Shown here: in pieces, positions 46,226-55,061 of the stretch
Position numbering within the stretch: position 1 is the stretch's first letter
Layout of the letters: the number at the start of each line of letters is the position of its first letter
NCBI RefSeq assembly: GCF_900142715.1
Contig: NZ_FRBX01000005.1
Span: 248,001 to 312,000 of the forward strand
DNA: 64,000 nucleotides
From: Flavobacterium pectinovorum
GTDB lineage: Bacteria; Bacteroidota; Bacteroidia; Flavobacteriales; Flavobacteriaceae
Direction: 5' to 3'
Program-made: the position numbers and the translations under genes
Notes under the pieces: generated by a model
Databases searched by the model: none
What the model saw: only the letters and a program-made list of their open reading frames with translations
Told to the model about the DNA's origin: nothing

Positions 46226-46654
46226 TTAATCATTTTGAATCGATAAACCTTCATGAACTAATTCCATTGATTCTATCGCCACTTCGTTTCCATCGGCTTT
46301 TAAATCAGTCGACTGAACTTTGGTTGGCCATGCATTTTTTACTTTCCAGGTAATTACCGGTTCGTGTTCTTCGTTCAGTAATTTGATGGTAATGTCCCTT
46401 CTTTCGATAGTGTTTAATTTTACCGTATTCCACCAGTTGTAATATTCATTATCACTTTTAAAAGTTCCTCTTTTCAAGGTGATATTAGAGAATTTTTGCA
46501 TGCCCGGCATCTTGATTTTACTGTACTCCGGACTTGCGCCCTGACGGTATTCGATAACTTCAGTTTCTACATCTAATCCGGAGACTTCTGTAAAGCCTAT
46601 TTTTGTTCCTCCCCAGTCAACTGAGAAATGAAACTTTGGTAATGGATAACTCAT
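46226..46654 (-). CDS. Inner tube protein 1 (Afp1-like)
   Basis: 142 aa of the T4 gp19-like tube family: YPLPKFHFSVDWGGTKIGFTEVSGLDVE, ITLKRGTFKSDNEYYNWWN and WKVKNAWPTKVQ. This copy directly follows the sheath gene and should be the main tube subunit, through which cargo is held and passed. 30 bases separate it from the sheath gene. Confidence 0.94.
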   Translation of the reverse strand: MSYPLPKFHFSVDWGGTKIGFTEVSGLDVETEVIEYRQGASPEYSKIKMPGMQKFSNITLKRGTFKSDNEYYNWWNTVKLNTIERRDITIKLLNEEHEPVITWKVKNAWPTKVQSTDLKADGNEVAIESMELVHEGLSIQND

Positions 46655-46684
46655 GATCTATATTTTTTTAATGTTGATATTTAG

Positions 46685-48778
46685 TTAAGATTCCTGCATT
46701 TTGTGAGAGAAACGAAGGATGATGAACTCTGCCGGACGAACTACTGCCATTCCAATTTCAACAATCATTCTGCCTTCCAAAATATCCAAGGCCGACATGG
46801 TTTGTCCTATTCCGATTCTAACATAAAAAGCCTGTTCAGGTTTTGCTCCGGCCAAAGCTCCGGCTCTCCATTGAAGAATTAAGAAATTCTCAATCATCGC
46901 TCTGACTCTTATCCAGGTATTGGCATCATTAGGCTCAAATACAAATTGTTCGGTTGCTTTTTTGATAGATTCTTCTGCCATGTTAAAGAAGCGTCGTACC
47001 GGTACATAACGCCATTCGTTGTCATTACCTGCCAGGGTTCTCGATCCCCAAATCAAGGTTCCTTTACCTGTAAAACTTCTGATGGCGTTGATGGATTTAC
47101 CGGCCACAGTATCAACATTTAAATTATCCTGAATTGTATTTGTTATTTTAACGGTTGGTTTTATAACATAGTTCAGGCTTACATTCGCAGGAGCTTTCCA
47201 TACGCCTCTGTCACGATCAACTCTGGCATAAACCCCTGCAACAGCAGAACTAGGAGGAAGTGTTATGGGTAAATTGTAAATTTCGGTAAGTATTTTATTG
47301 AACGTTGCGTTGTCAATATCTTCTAAAGCGCTTAATTTTCTTCCGTTTAATGCTCCATTATTTACATCTTTTCCGTTAACAGATTTAATGTGGTTTAAAA
47401 GTGTAAGCAACGTTCCTTTAACACCGGAAAAATTATTTGTAAGTCCTGTAATTCCCGTTTGAAGGTTCAATTGATCATAGATTAGCAGTTTTTTTAATTC
47501 TTTATCAAAACTTACATCATCGGTTGATATAATTTTAAGCATTTTAGCTGCTGTGTTCTCGTCCTGTATTTTTTTCTTTAATGTTTTTAAATTTTTATAT
47601 ACAGAATCAATTTTATTTGTGGCAGTAAAATTCAAATTAAAGGCTGTCAAGGCACTTGAAATATTACCTGCAATAACCATATCTTCATCAGATATTGTAC
47701 TGATTGCAGCATTTGCTTCGTCGTTTAGCGAGTTTCTCAAAAGTGTTAAACTTTCTAAAGTAGCAAGTACTTTATCCAGGTTTTTTAAAAAAGCTGTTTT
47801 TTTGGCTGCGTCGGTAACAAAAGTCACTCCTAAATTAAAACCCGTTGCATTGTTACTATACATTTGTAAAAACATGTCACTGACCTCACCGGCAATATCT
47901 CCTGCAACAGAATCGTCAACCAATTTGGCTACGGTTGCGTCAATTCCTGTAGGGCCTTCTATAAGCTCCAATCCTGCAGCAATTTGATCATATGCTTTTG
48001 CTGTATAGGAGTAATGTTTTACTGTAATTTTGCTGGCATCAAAAGTATAGTCCAATATGGTTTCCAGGTGAGGATAATAAACTGCACCGTACTTAATAGT
48101 ATCTTTTTCAGAACTAATTATATTTCTTAAAGCGTCTATGTTAGGATCTGTTGGACTTGATTCGTCGTAACTTAGAGTGTCAATTAAGGTAAATCTGTCC
48201 TGAAGATTATGGCACTGTGCAAGCGCATTGTTGTATAATCCATAAAAACTATCTGGAAGTATTCCATCTACTTTTGTTGCGTCAGGAAATAAAATTAGTG
48301 TTGGTTCGTCTACTTTTTCTAATTCTGCCAATCCATCATTGAGTGCATCGCTATTGGTGATTACTGTAACCGGAGAGTCTGTTTCATCTAAATCATTTCC
48401 ATAACGACCAACTGAAATAATGTAACAAGGACCGCCGCCATTTGCAAAAAACAACTGCATTGAATAGTACATTAAGAAAGGTTGTTTTGAAGTTGGCTGA
48501 TCTACAATAATAGATCTCGTGTCGCCACTATTACCGGAAACATCATTAATTGTAACACTAATTGTTGTTTCTGGTTTTGCAAAGCCAAAAAAACGTTCAT
48601 ATTCTAAAAGAGATGTGATTCTGGTTGGCTGTAATTTTAAATCTCCATTAATCTTGTTCGTAGCTTTTTCAGTATAGCCAATAAAAGCGGGAATCGCTGT
48701 TTCAACCTGAGCTACAGAGGGAGGGAACTTTACGATTTCCTCAATATATACACCAGGTGTTTTGTAAGTTGTTGCCAT
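46685..48778 (-). CDS. Contractile sheath protein (Afp2-like)
   Basis: 697 aa. The start TTYKTPGVYIEEI and the C-terminal block (GVWKAPANVSL, TLIWGSRTLAGNDNEWRYVPVRRFFNMAEESI, ending AEFIILRFSHKMQES) are sheath hallmarks. A large insertion, about residues 140-470, gives a surface domain not needed for the contractile core. Only one sheath gene is present, unlike the two or three of Afp and PVC, as in other Bacteroidota eCIS. Confidence 0.96.
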   Translation of the reverse strand: MATTYKTPGVYIEEIVKFPPSVAQVETAIPAFIGYTEKATNKINGDLKLQPTRITSLLEYERFFGFAKPETTISVTINDVSGNSGDTRSIIVDQPTSKQPFLMYYSMQLFFANGGGPCYIISVGRYGNDLDETDSPVTVITNSDALNDGLAELEKVDEPTLILFPDATKVDGILPDSFYGLYNNALAQCHNLQDRFTLIDTLSYDESSPTDPNIDALRNIISSEKDTIKYGAVYYPHLETILDYTFDASKITVKHYSYTAKAYDQIAAGLELIEGPTGIDATVAKLVDDSVAGDIAGEVSDMFLQMYSNNATGFNLGVTFVTDAAKKTAFLKNLDKVLATLESLTLLRNSLNDEANAAISTISDEDMVIAGNISSALTAFNLNFTATNKIDSVYKNLKTLKKKIQDENTAAKMLKIISTDDVSFDKELKKLLIYDQLNLQTGITGLTNNFSGVKGTLLTLLNHIKSVNGKDVNNGALNGRKLSALEDIDNATFNKILTEIYNLPITLPPSSAVAGVYARVDRDRGVWKAPANVSLNYVIKPTVKITNTIQDNLNVDTVAGKSINAIRSFTGKGTLIWGSRTLAGNDNEWRYVPVRRFFNMAEESIKKATEQFVFEPNDANTWIRVRAMIENFLILQWRAGALAGAKPEQAFYVRIGIGQTMSALDILEGRMIVEIGMAVVRPAEFIILRFSHKMQES

Positions 48779-48796
48779 AATTGATTGTTTTAATTA

Positions 48797-49639
48797 TTAA
48801 ATAAATATTTCCGAATAATAATCGCCATTGCTTTTTGTTATTGATTTTACAGAAGGATTTGGATACTGGCTGTTTACCGGCTCTTTGGGCGTAAAATCGT
48901 TGAGAGGGTCAATTTCAACAAAACCCGAATAGGTTAGGGGTTTTACAGTATCGGTTTTGATCTCGGTTTTTGCTTTTTTGTTGATGTATTTCCAGAACGT
49001 TTTTCTATTGTCAAAATGTATTTTAAAATGAGGACTTAGTATTTTACCCGAATTAGTTACAATATTTCCCGGATTAGTATCGCCTTTCATTGTCAAAGAG
49101 ATGATTCCGAAAACATCTTGTCTTTCTGGTGAATGGAGTTCGGATAAAAAATGCGCCGTTGTTTTTTCGGATACTAAAAAAGCATTTGAAATCAGGATGT
49201 TTTCATTGTTTTTGGGAATGTATTTAAATGTTACGGGTTCCGTTGTAGGTTTCACGTTACTGAATAAAAACATTTGGTTTAGGAAAAAATCCAAATCGGT
49301 ATAATTCTCAAACTGATAATCGTTGATGGAGATTTTAAAGTCCAGTTTCAAATCTGCCGGAATACTTATAAACGGATCAGTTTCATCAGCTTCCTTGACC
49401 TTAGTATATACCCGAAAACCTGTTTTGGTAGACTTAAAAACCATTTTATAATTTTTTAATCTTGTATTGGTTTCTATGGTTGGAACTATAGTTGCAAATG
49501 AGCCGCTGTCGAATTTTTGCAGCATTTTTTCTTTATCTGCTAAAGACATTCCTGTATAAGTATCTTCACCGCTATTCAGAAAATAATTGTGAAAAAGCGT
49601 TACTTCAAATAATAGTTCGTATGTAAAATCAAAACTCAT
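48797..49639 (-). CDS. Unknown eCIS protein between cap and sheath genes
   Basis: 280 aa, no signal peptide, beta-rich. Visible blocks are FDFTYELLFEVTLFHNYFLNSG at the start (LLFEVTLFHNYF is the core), LDFKISINDYQFENYT and GIISLTMKGDTN. I do not recognise a named family. Its ATG overlaps the stop of the DUF4255 gene by 4 bases (coupled translation), and it precedes the sheath gene by 18 bases. A cap adaptor between tail terminator and sheath, as described structurally for AlgoCIS, would fit this position, but this is inference. Confidence 0.6.
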   Translation of the reverse strand: MSFDFTYELLFEVTLFHNYFLNSGEDTYTGMSLADKEKMLQKFDSGSFATIVPTIETNTRLKNYKMVFKSTKTGFRVYTKVKEADETDPFISIPADLKLDFKISINDYQFENYTDLDFFLNQMFLFSNVKPTTEPVTFKYIPKNNENILISNAFLVSEKTTAHFLSELHSPERQDVFGIISLTMKGDTNPGNIVTNSGKILSPHFKIHFDNRKTFWKYINKKAKTEIKTDTVKPLTYSGFVEIDPLNDFTPKEPVNSQYPNPSVKSITKSNGDYYSEIFI

Positions 49640-50238
49640 GATTGCTCTTTTGTTTTTGTTAAACCTTTAAATTTGCTGATAAGCTGTCCTTCGGCTTGTG
49701 CAATATTGCGTTCAATTTGTATCATGCTTACCTTGTATAAAGCAGAGGGAAGCTGCTTGCCTCCTAATGTTCCCCAGATATAGTTCAGTTCCTCAAAAGT
49801 GGGCGTGTAGAGTTCAACTGAAAATCTGAAATCATCAATATTTGCCATTGCAATATTATTTCTGTTATAAATAGTGTTGGCTTGTGTAAAGAGTCTTTTC
49901 CCTTGAAAAAATGCAATGATTTTTGAAATATCGTTAAGCGAGTTGATGTATATATTTCTATTGGCGCTAAAAAGTAAATACAGGTTTAAATTGATGACGC
50001 TATTTTTGTAAATTGTTTTAGCATTTTCAACAGAATGATTGGGAAAGTTTTTTAAAGTAGCTTCTTCATCCAAATTGATTAGGGTAAGGGCTACTTTATC
50101 TTCTAAATTTCCGGATACGGTTTCGTTTTGAGATTCTAAAAAAGCAATATTTTCAGCCACAACTGTTTTTTCTAACCCAATTTCGTCGAGATAGTTGTTT
50201 ACTTGTTCTGCAATTATTTGAATAACTTCAAAAACCAT
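49636..50238 (-). CDS. DUF4255 tail terminator/cap protein (Afp16-like)
   Basis: 200 aa. The DUF4255 (Pvc16) pattern is clear: VFEVIQIIAEQVNNYLDEIG, VALTLINLDEEATLKN, INLNLYLLFSANRN, and F..FSVELYTPTFEELNYIWGTLGGK with a YKVSMIQIE strand. Afp16-type proteins end tube and sheath growth and form the particle cap. First gene of the operon. The upstream 677 bases hold three terminator hairpins but no obvious promoter on this strand. Confidence 0.93.
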   Translation of the reverse strand: MVFEVIQIIAEQVNNYLDEIGLEKTVVAENIAFLESQNETVSGNLEDKVALTLINLDEEATLKNFPNHSVENAKTIYKNSVINLNLYLLFSANRNIYINSLNDISKIIAFFQGKRLFTQANTIYNRNNIAMANIDDFRFSVELYTPTFEELNYIWGTLGGKQLPSALYKVSMIQIERNIAQAEGQLISKFKGLTKTKEQS

Positions 50239-50479
50239 TTTGTGATAAAGTTTTAATTTTAAAAATCAGTACTTATATAGTTATGATAAATTGCTAAAAA
50301 GCTCATTATCAATATGTAGGTTGAAAAATAAAAATGGAGGCTTTTGACTTTGCTTTAAAACTGAAATAGAAATAAGGCTGGTAGGTTTGTCTAAAGTAGA
50401 ACAATGGGAGTGTATCAAAAAAGGGGAAAATAGCCCTTTTTTTTAGGGTTAAACTGTTTTTTATGTGATTGATTTACAA

Positions 50480-50510
50480 TTGGTTACGTATTAAAAATAG
50501 TTTAATTTTG
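50480..50510 (+). promoter_or_regulatory. Promoter-like site pointing away from the eCIS operon
   Basis: TTG (50480-50482), 20 bases, TAATTTTG (50503-50510) match the Bacteroidota promoter consensus. No protein gene follows on the + strand before 55277, so it may drive a small RNA ending at the 50702-50738 hairpin. Confidence 0.45.
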
Positions 50511-50562
50511 TCTTTTGTAAAAAAGCAAACGTCGTAATTTATTGAAATCGATAAAATTTTAG

Positions 50563-50598
50563 TGAAAAAAAAATCTAAAACATTCAAGTTTTAGATTT
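50563..50598 (-). terminator. Intrinsic terminator (- strand)
   Basis: On the - strand AAATCTAAAAC, a 6-base loop, GTTTTAGATTT and then a run of 9 T form a perfect 11-bp stem with T-tract. It is the last of three stacked terminators before the eCIS operon. Confidence 0.8.
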
Positions 50599-50701
50599 AA
50601 GCGGGAACAAAAAATGGAGAATTTTAAAAAACTGTTTTTCGTTGAATTAATTCATTTTTAGTTTTATTTCAAATCAGATAAATTTTTGAATATGATGATA
50701 T

Positions 50702-50738
50702 AAAAAAAGCCTGTAATGTGAGATTTACAGGCTTTTTG
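50702..50738. terminator. Bidirectional intrinsic terminator
   Basis: AAAAAAGCCTGTAA and TTTACAGGCTTTTT pair around a short loop, with A and T tracts on both sides, so it can work in both directions. Confidence 0.85.
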
Positions 50739-50861
50739 CAGAAATATTAATACTAAGTAGATGTTTGTGAGTTTGTTGTAGTTTGTGAAATAGTTTTTAA
50801 ACATCCCATGTGCTTTAACGAAAGTGCATTTGTTGCAATTAAAATATGACTTTTAGATAAC

Positions 50862-50900
50862 AAAAAAGCCTTAGAATTTTAAATTTCTAAGGCTTCTTTA
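50862..50900 (-). terminator. Terminator of the ASKHA-fold gene
   Basis: On the - strand AAGCCTTAGAAATTT and AAATTCTAAGGCTTTTTT form an AT-rich stem with GC-rich base and T-tract, 16 bases after the stop of the 364-aa gene. Confidence 0.85.
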
Positions 50901-50915
50901 ATAGCAAAACTAGAT

Positions 50916-52010
50916 TTAAAAATTAGTATTTACTTTTTTAGAGCGATCTGCAATGTATGAGATTAGCCAAATTGTTTGTCCTTCTTTTACAAAGAATATT
51001 TTCTTTTTTTCTAAATCCGGAATGCTTTCCAGGCAAGATAATAAAATGTTATTTGCAGAGATTAAGTATTTCTGGTCATAGGTAGTTAAAACTCTGGCAG
51101 CTTCTTTGTTAGTTTTAGAAAGAGTAGTAAACTTGGTGAAATTATTCTTTAAGATTGCATCGTAATTAATAACATCTTCTTTACTTAAAGCAACATAATG
51201 TTCTTTAACGTTTTCATTGTAATATAGAGTTGCAAACGCCCAAACTGCCCCGCCTGATAAATACATTTTATCCTTTTTTGATAAAAGAGGATTTTTGTCA
51301 AACATTTCTTTTACTTTCTTAAGCAGCACCGAATTAAAATCAAAAGATTTTTCCTGATATACCGACATATCATTAACCTGGTTTTGGTTTACAACCGTTT
51401 TTTGTACAGCATCAGTAAGTGTCATTGTGCCGAAATTAAGCTCTAAAGGAATAAACTCTAATTTGTCATCTTTAAGCTCATCTATATATCCTCCTTTGGT
51501 AGTTTGCGCTCCAATGTCAAGCAGAAAAGCGTTAGCATAATCAACCGGCGGGATAGCACCTTTAACCAGCGTTTTAGCTTCTTCGTTAACATTAAGGATC
51601 TCAACATCTTTGTTAATTAGAGAAGTTATTTTATTTCTTAAAACGTCAATATTGCGGGCAGATGTAAAAAGAGGAGCAGCCACAAGAAAGATGTTTTCTT
51701 CAGGCATTTTATATTCTGCTCTTATTTTTTTTAATTGATCAACAACTATTGTACTTGTTCTGTCAATATCGTCCTGAGTAAGCTCACCGGTTTTATCAAT
51801 ATGTTCGGCAAAATTAATTCTCTCAGTCCAGAAATAAAGAATCTTATAATCAGCTTTTTTGATATTGTTTACATCCAGAACTGAAACTTTTATAGCTCTG
51901 CGACCGATTTCAATTCCTGCATAAAGACTTTTTTGCGAAAATGCATTAATGGAAAAAAGTAAATTTAAAAGAATAAGAATAAGAACCTGGGGTCTGTTTT
52001 TTTTAAGCAT
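50916..52010 (-). CDS. Secreted ASKHA-fold (Ppx/GppA- or PilM-like) protein
   Basis: 364 aa. Signal peptide 1-25 (ends FSQ). The mature protein starts with YAGIEIGRRAIKVSVLDV, a phosphate-1 loop of the actin/hexokinase/Hsp70 fold, and has LDIGAQTTKGGYI (about 165-177) as phosphate-2 and MYLSGGAVWAF as the adenosine motif. This order is that of Ppx/GppA exopolyphosphatases, which are normally cytosolic, so the export signal is unusual. Role unknown. It has its own terminator. TAAATTTG at 52124-52117 on this strand is a possible -7 element without a clear -33. Confidence 0.65.
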   Translation of the reverse strand: MLKKNRPQVLILILLNLLFSINAFSQKSLYAGIEIGRRAIKVSVLDVNNIKKADYKILYFWTERINFAEHIDKTGELTQDDIDRTSTIVVDQLKKIRAEYKMPEENIFLVAAPLFTSARNIDVLRNKITSLINKDVEILNVNEEAKTLVKGAIPPVDYANAFLLDIGAQTTKGGYIDELKDDKLEFIPLELNFGTMTLTDAVQKTVVNQNQVNDMSVYQEKSFDFNSVLLKKVKEMFDKNPLLSKKDKMYLSGGAVWAFATLYYNENVKEHYVALSKEDVINYDAILKNNFTKFTTLSKTNKEAARVLTTYDQKYLISANNILLSCLESIPDLEKKKIFFVKEGQTIWLISYIADRSKKVNTNF

Positions 52011-52316
52011 TTGATTTAATTATGGTTAAAATATATTTATTTGAATAAAGTTTTTAAAGTAATTATGCGAAAGTCATAATTTTAAATTAAAAATAACGGG
52101 TTTTAATATAAGATCACAAATTTATAAAAACATTTACTAAGATAAATGCAGTTATTGTAAAATATGGAATTTAATTAGCAGGATAGTGTTTTGAGGACAA
52201 TTATGTGCGATTTTTATTATTTCCAGGATGTTGAGAAAGAATATTCGTCAAATTGATTTAGTAGTGAAACTGATTAAAACGAAAAAAGCTCCAGATTTCT
52301 CTGAAGCTTTCTCTTG
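52011..52316. other. Intergenic spacer with tRNA-Glu terminator
   Basis: No gene seen. It holds the leader of the ASKHA gene (52011 to about 52125) and the terminator of tRNA-Glu at 52282-52310. Confidence 0.6.
52282..52310 (-). terminator. Terminator of tRNA-Glu
   Basis: On the - strand AAAGCTTCAG, loop, CTGGAGCTTTTTT form a 10-bp stem with one G-T pair and a T-tract, 7 bases after the tRNA. A closely similar hairpin with flanks stands at 62165-62199 without a tRNA. Confidence 0.8.
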
Positions 52317-52388
52317 TAGCCCGTAGCGGAATCGAACCGCTCTTACATGGATGAAAACCATGCGTCCTAACCGATAGACGAACGGGCC
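52317..52388 (-). tRNA. tRNA-Glu (TTC)
   Basis: 72 bases. Acceptor GGCCCGT pairs with ACGGGCT (G1-T72 wobble), the anticodon stem CATGG/CCATG encloses TTTTCAT with anticodon TTC, and the T-arm AGCGG-TTCGATT-CCGCT is perfect. The discriminator A73 is at 52317 and CCA is not encoded. Confidence 0.95.
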
Positions 52389-52711
52389 TGTTTTTCTATG
52401 CGGGTGCAAAAATGCAATTAATTTTAGAATTGACAAAAATATTTTTTAGAAAATTGTTTTTAGTTATTCCCAAAATATCACATTTGTAAATAATCAATCG
52501 TAAATAAAATTAGCTGTTTGAGATGTATTTATTTGATTAATAATTTTTTGGATTACATAGAAAAGTATTTTTTTTCTTCTTTTATTAAAATGATAATTTT
52601 TTAGAAAATTGAAAATTATTTTTAAAGTTATTTAGTTTGAAAGAATATTCTTTTGAATTTTGACTATTACATATCGTTGTGTTCCTTCGATTTTGCTCTT
52701 TTATACCTTTA
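52389..52711. other. AT-rich spacer with the tRNA-Glu promoter
   Basis: No gene seen. The only signal is the tRNA-Glu promoter at 52407-52436. The rest (52440-52711) is AT-rich leader and 3' flank of the serine hydrolase gene. Confidence 0.6.
52407..52436 (-). promoter_or_regulatory. Promoter of tRNA-Glu
   Basis: On the - strand TTG (52436-52434), 19 bases, CATTTTTG (52414-52407) differ from TAnnTTTG at one base. GCACCCG follows, exactly as at the tRNA-fMet promoter. Confidence 0.7.
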
Positions 52712-53770
52712 TTATTTCAAGACTGTATCATAAATTTTATTCAAAAGATCTTGTCTCATTTTTGAATTTCTTTGATTTAAAAGTATTATTATACCCCAAT
52801 TTTTAGTTCTGTTGTAACATATAATAGAAGATTGTCCCATAGAATCTCCAGACTTTAAATAAATAGTGTTTTTATCATCCGTCACGATGTTTACTCCTAA
52901 TCCCAATTCTCTATTTTCTACTTTATAGAATTTTTTTTCCGTAATAATGGCCGCTTTTCCTATTTGCGTTTCTTTATTTAAAACTGCTTTTAAATACGTA
53001 ATCATATCAAATGCATTGGATTTTACTAAACCGGCTGGAGCTGTAACATTCCAGGTTAGGAATTCCTGAGCGCCACCCTCTGAATTATGACCTACTGTTC
53101 TGTTTTTTACATTAAAGTCCTTAGTCAATGTGTTTTTCATCTTTAACGGCGTTATTATTTTCTCTCTAATAATTTCATCATAACTTTTGCCATACACTTT
53201 TTCTAATATTTGTCCGAGTAATGTATATCCAATTGTAGAATAACGATATTGGCCATAGTCTTTTAGTTCAGTACAATTGTTGATTATGTCCGTCAATGTT
53301 TTTTGAGTCACATTACTTATTGGCTGTTGTGGATTTAGTTCAATTAACTTTCCAAAATCAATATCTGGCAAACCTGATTGATGCGAAGCCAGATCTGAAA
53401 TTTTTATTTTGTTTTTAAGATTTGAATGTAAAATATATTCTTTTGGAAGGTAGTTATCTATATAATCGTCTACTTTAAATTTATTTTCGACAACGGCTTG
53501 TGCAATTAAATTTGAAGTCAAAATTTTTGTGATAGAGGCAATTTCAAATAGAGAGTTTTTATTAATCTCTGCTTGACTTTCTGCATTCAACTTACCATAA
53601 GCAGTATGGAATTCTTCATTATTATTGATAAAACCGACGCTAATGCCAACGTTAGGATTCTTTTGATAATTGTCCTTTATGATTGAGTCAATCTTGTTAG
53701 TGAAGTTTTGTCCGAAAGAAAAAGTACTTATTAATAATAGTGCGGTTAAGAAATTTAATGATGTTTTCAT
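52712..53770 (-). CDS. Serine hydrolase, beta-lactamase/PBP4-type family
   Basis: 352 aa. Signal peptide 1-20 (ends SFG). SxxK motif S79-I-T-K82 in FEIASITKILTSN, Tyr-containing second motif RYSTIGYTLLG (Thr in place of the usual Asn), and SGDSMGQSS near the end. The family contains D-aminopeptidases, esterases and class C beta-lactamases. The altered YxN motif argues against a true lactamase. Only distantly like the other serine hydrolase at 17930. Probably acts in the periplasm. Confidence 0.82.
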   Translation of the reverse strand: MKTSLNFLTALLLISTFSFGQNFTNKIDSIIKDNYQKNPNVGISVGFINNNEEFHTAYGKLNAESQAEINKNSLFEIASITKILTSNLIAQAVVENKFKVDDYIDNYLPKEYILHSNLKNKIKISDLASHQSGLPDIDFGKLIELNPQQPISNVTQKTLTDIINNCTELKDYGQYRYSTIGYTLLGQILEKVYGKSYDEIIREKIITPLKMKNTLTKDFNVKNRTVGHNSEGGAQEFLTWNVTAPAGLVKSNAFDMITYLKAVLNKETQIGKAAIITEKKFYKVENRELGLGVNIVTDDKNTIYLKSGDSMGQSSIICYNRTKNWGIIILLNQRNSKMRQDLLNKIYDTVLK

Positions 53771-53924
53771 TGTATCGTTTTTTTTAGGTTAAAATTTATT
53801 TCGATACAAAGATGTGGAAGAAGCTAAACCTGTGCGACCGAATAAAATTAGTCGAACGCATTTGTTTCAAAAAATAAGTACGAGTAGCTTTTAAAATAAG
53901 TACGAGTAATTACAAAATACTGTT

Positions 53925-55061
53925 TTATAGTGTTTTGCGATAGACAGTTGGAGTGTAACCGGTGTGTTTTTTGAAAGCAGTATTAAATGATGATTTTGAA
54001 TTAAAACCGACATCATACAGAATTTCTAAAATAGTGACTTTACTTTTTGTGTCGTCTTTTAAAATCTCCATTGCATTTTCTATGCGATAGGAATTAACAA
54101 AATCATAAAAATGCTGTTCTAATGTATGATTAATTAAAAGAGACAAATTACGAACAGGAATTTCAATAGCAGCAGAAACATCCTGAATGGTTAAAGAAGG
54201 ATTAAGAAATGGTTTTTTTTCAACCATATATTGCTGCAATTTCAACAACTCTTCATTATGTTCTTTTTCATTTATAGCTAATTGCGTAGTATTTTTTCCT
54301 TCAGAAATTATATGTTGTACAAGCTTTAATTTTGAGTCAATAGTTCTAAAAAGCCCTGGATTATTTAAAGCCTTAAATAAATACCAAAAAATAATGATCA
54401 GTTCAAATAAGAGAAGTCCAATTTTTAATCCTTCTGAAATGTTAGGATATTGGGTAAATTTAAAGATGTTTTTTACTAGTGCAATAAAATAAAAAGCTGA
54501 AAGAGCTATAGTAAACTGAAACAGCCAATTAAGGGATTCAATGCTTGCTCCTGCATAATTTTCAAGATATATTTTTTTCGCTTTTCTCAAGATCATAAAA
54601 GCTCCAACAATGTAAAATGCCATTTGAATATGCATTAAAATATGATTGAACTGTACTTCTGGCATACTGCTGATATTTGCAAGAAAACTGATTTTAGATT
54701 CCAGATCGACTGCGTAAAAGCGGGGCAACAAGATTAAATTTGCTATTAAAAAAGTAAGACCATGAAGTAAATGCTTTGGTTTTAACTTAAAATCAGAATA
54801 GCACACAGATAGTACATATAAATAAAAAACAGGAAGTTGCAAGAAAAAAAATGAGCTTATAAAAACTCTCACATTTAATGAAATTGCTAATAAATCGCCA
54901 AGATTTGCGCTAATATCGATTGCAGTCAAAACGAGAAAAAAAGCAAAAAGACGATTACTTAATTTATGTGCTGTTTTGACGGTAAGTAAAAAAAATGATA
55001 AAAATAATGCGATGAAAGTTATTATTATAGAGATTGTAACCAATAAATTAATTTTATCCAT
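53925..55061 (-). CDS. AraC-family regulator with seven-helix membrane N-terminus
   Basis: 378 aa. About seven membrane helices in residues 1-235, then a linker and a C-terminal AraC-type double helix-turn-helix (about 280-378) with the family ending YDVGFNSKSSFNTAFKKHTGYTPT. Such proteins sense a signal in the membrane and regulate transcription directly. The serine hydrolase 154 bases downstream on the same strand is a candidate target or co-transcribed gene. Ligand unknown. Confidence 0.88.
   Translation of the reverse strand: MDKINLLVTISIIITFIALFLSFFLLTVKTAHKLSNRLFAFFLVLTAIDISANLGDLLAISLNVRVFISSFFFLQLPVFYLYVLSVCYSDFKLKPKHLLHGLTFLIANLILLPRFYAVDLESKISFLANISSMPEVQFNHILMHIQMAFYIVGAFMILRKAKKIYLENYAGASIESLNWLFQFTIALSAFYFIALVKNIFKFTQYPNISEGLKIGLLLFELIIIFWYLFKALNNPGLFRTIDSKLKLVQHIISEGKNTTQLAINEKEHNEELLKLQQYMVEKKPFLNPSLTIQDVSAAIEIPVRNLSLLINHTLEQHFYDFVNSYRIENAMEILKDDTKSKVTILEILYDVGFNSKSSFNTAFKKHTGYTPTVYRKTL

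Larger units (their letters stand above)
50516..50738 (+). ncRNA. Candidate small RNA upstream of the eCIS operon
   Basis: The stretch starts after a good promoter-like site and ends with an intrinsic terminator (AAAGCCTGTAA, loop, TTTACAGGCTTTTT). It contains an internal perfect 11-bp hairpin (50571-50581 with 50588-50598). No reading frame of note. The RNA is predicted only from signals. Confidence 0.3.
50239..50915. other. Regulatory spacer upstream of the eCIS operon
   Basis: No protein gene. It contains three hairpins with T-tracts on the - strand (50563-50598, 50702-50738, 50862-50900) and one promoter-like site on the + strand (50480-50510). I found no TTG...TAnnTTTG pair driving the eCIS operon, which suggests an activator-dependent or alternative-sigma promoter. 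Confidence 0.5.

Noticed and set aside
47553..47987. 144-codon frame on the + strand
   Set aside because: Antisense to the insertion domain of the sheath gene, which is certain. No independent signals.
22059..50238. Type VI secretion system
   Set aside because: VgrG, PAAR and gp25-like proteins are present, but TssJ/L/M membrane proteins and ClpV are absent, and LysM, DUF4255, DUF5908 and DUF4157 proteins are eCIS-specific.
22059..50238. Tailed prophage
   Set aside because: No terminase, portal, capsid, replication or integrase genes. Gene order follows eCIS.
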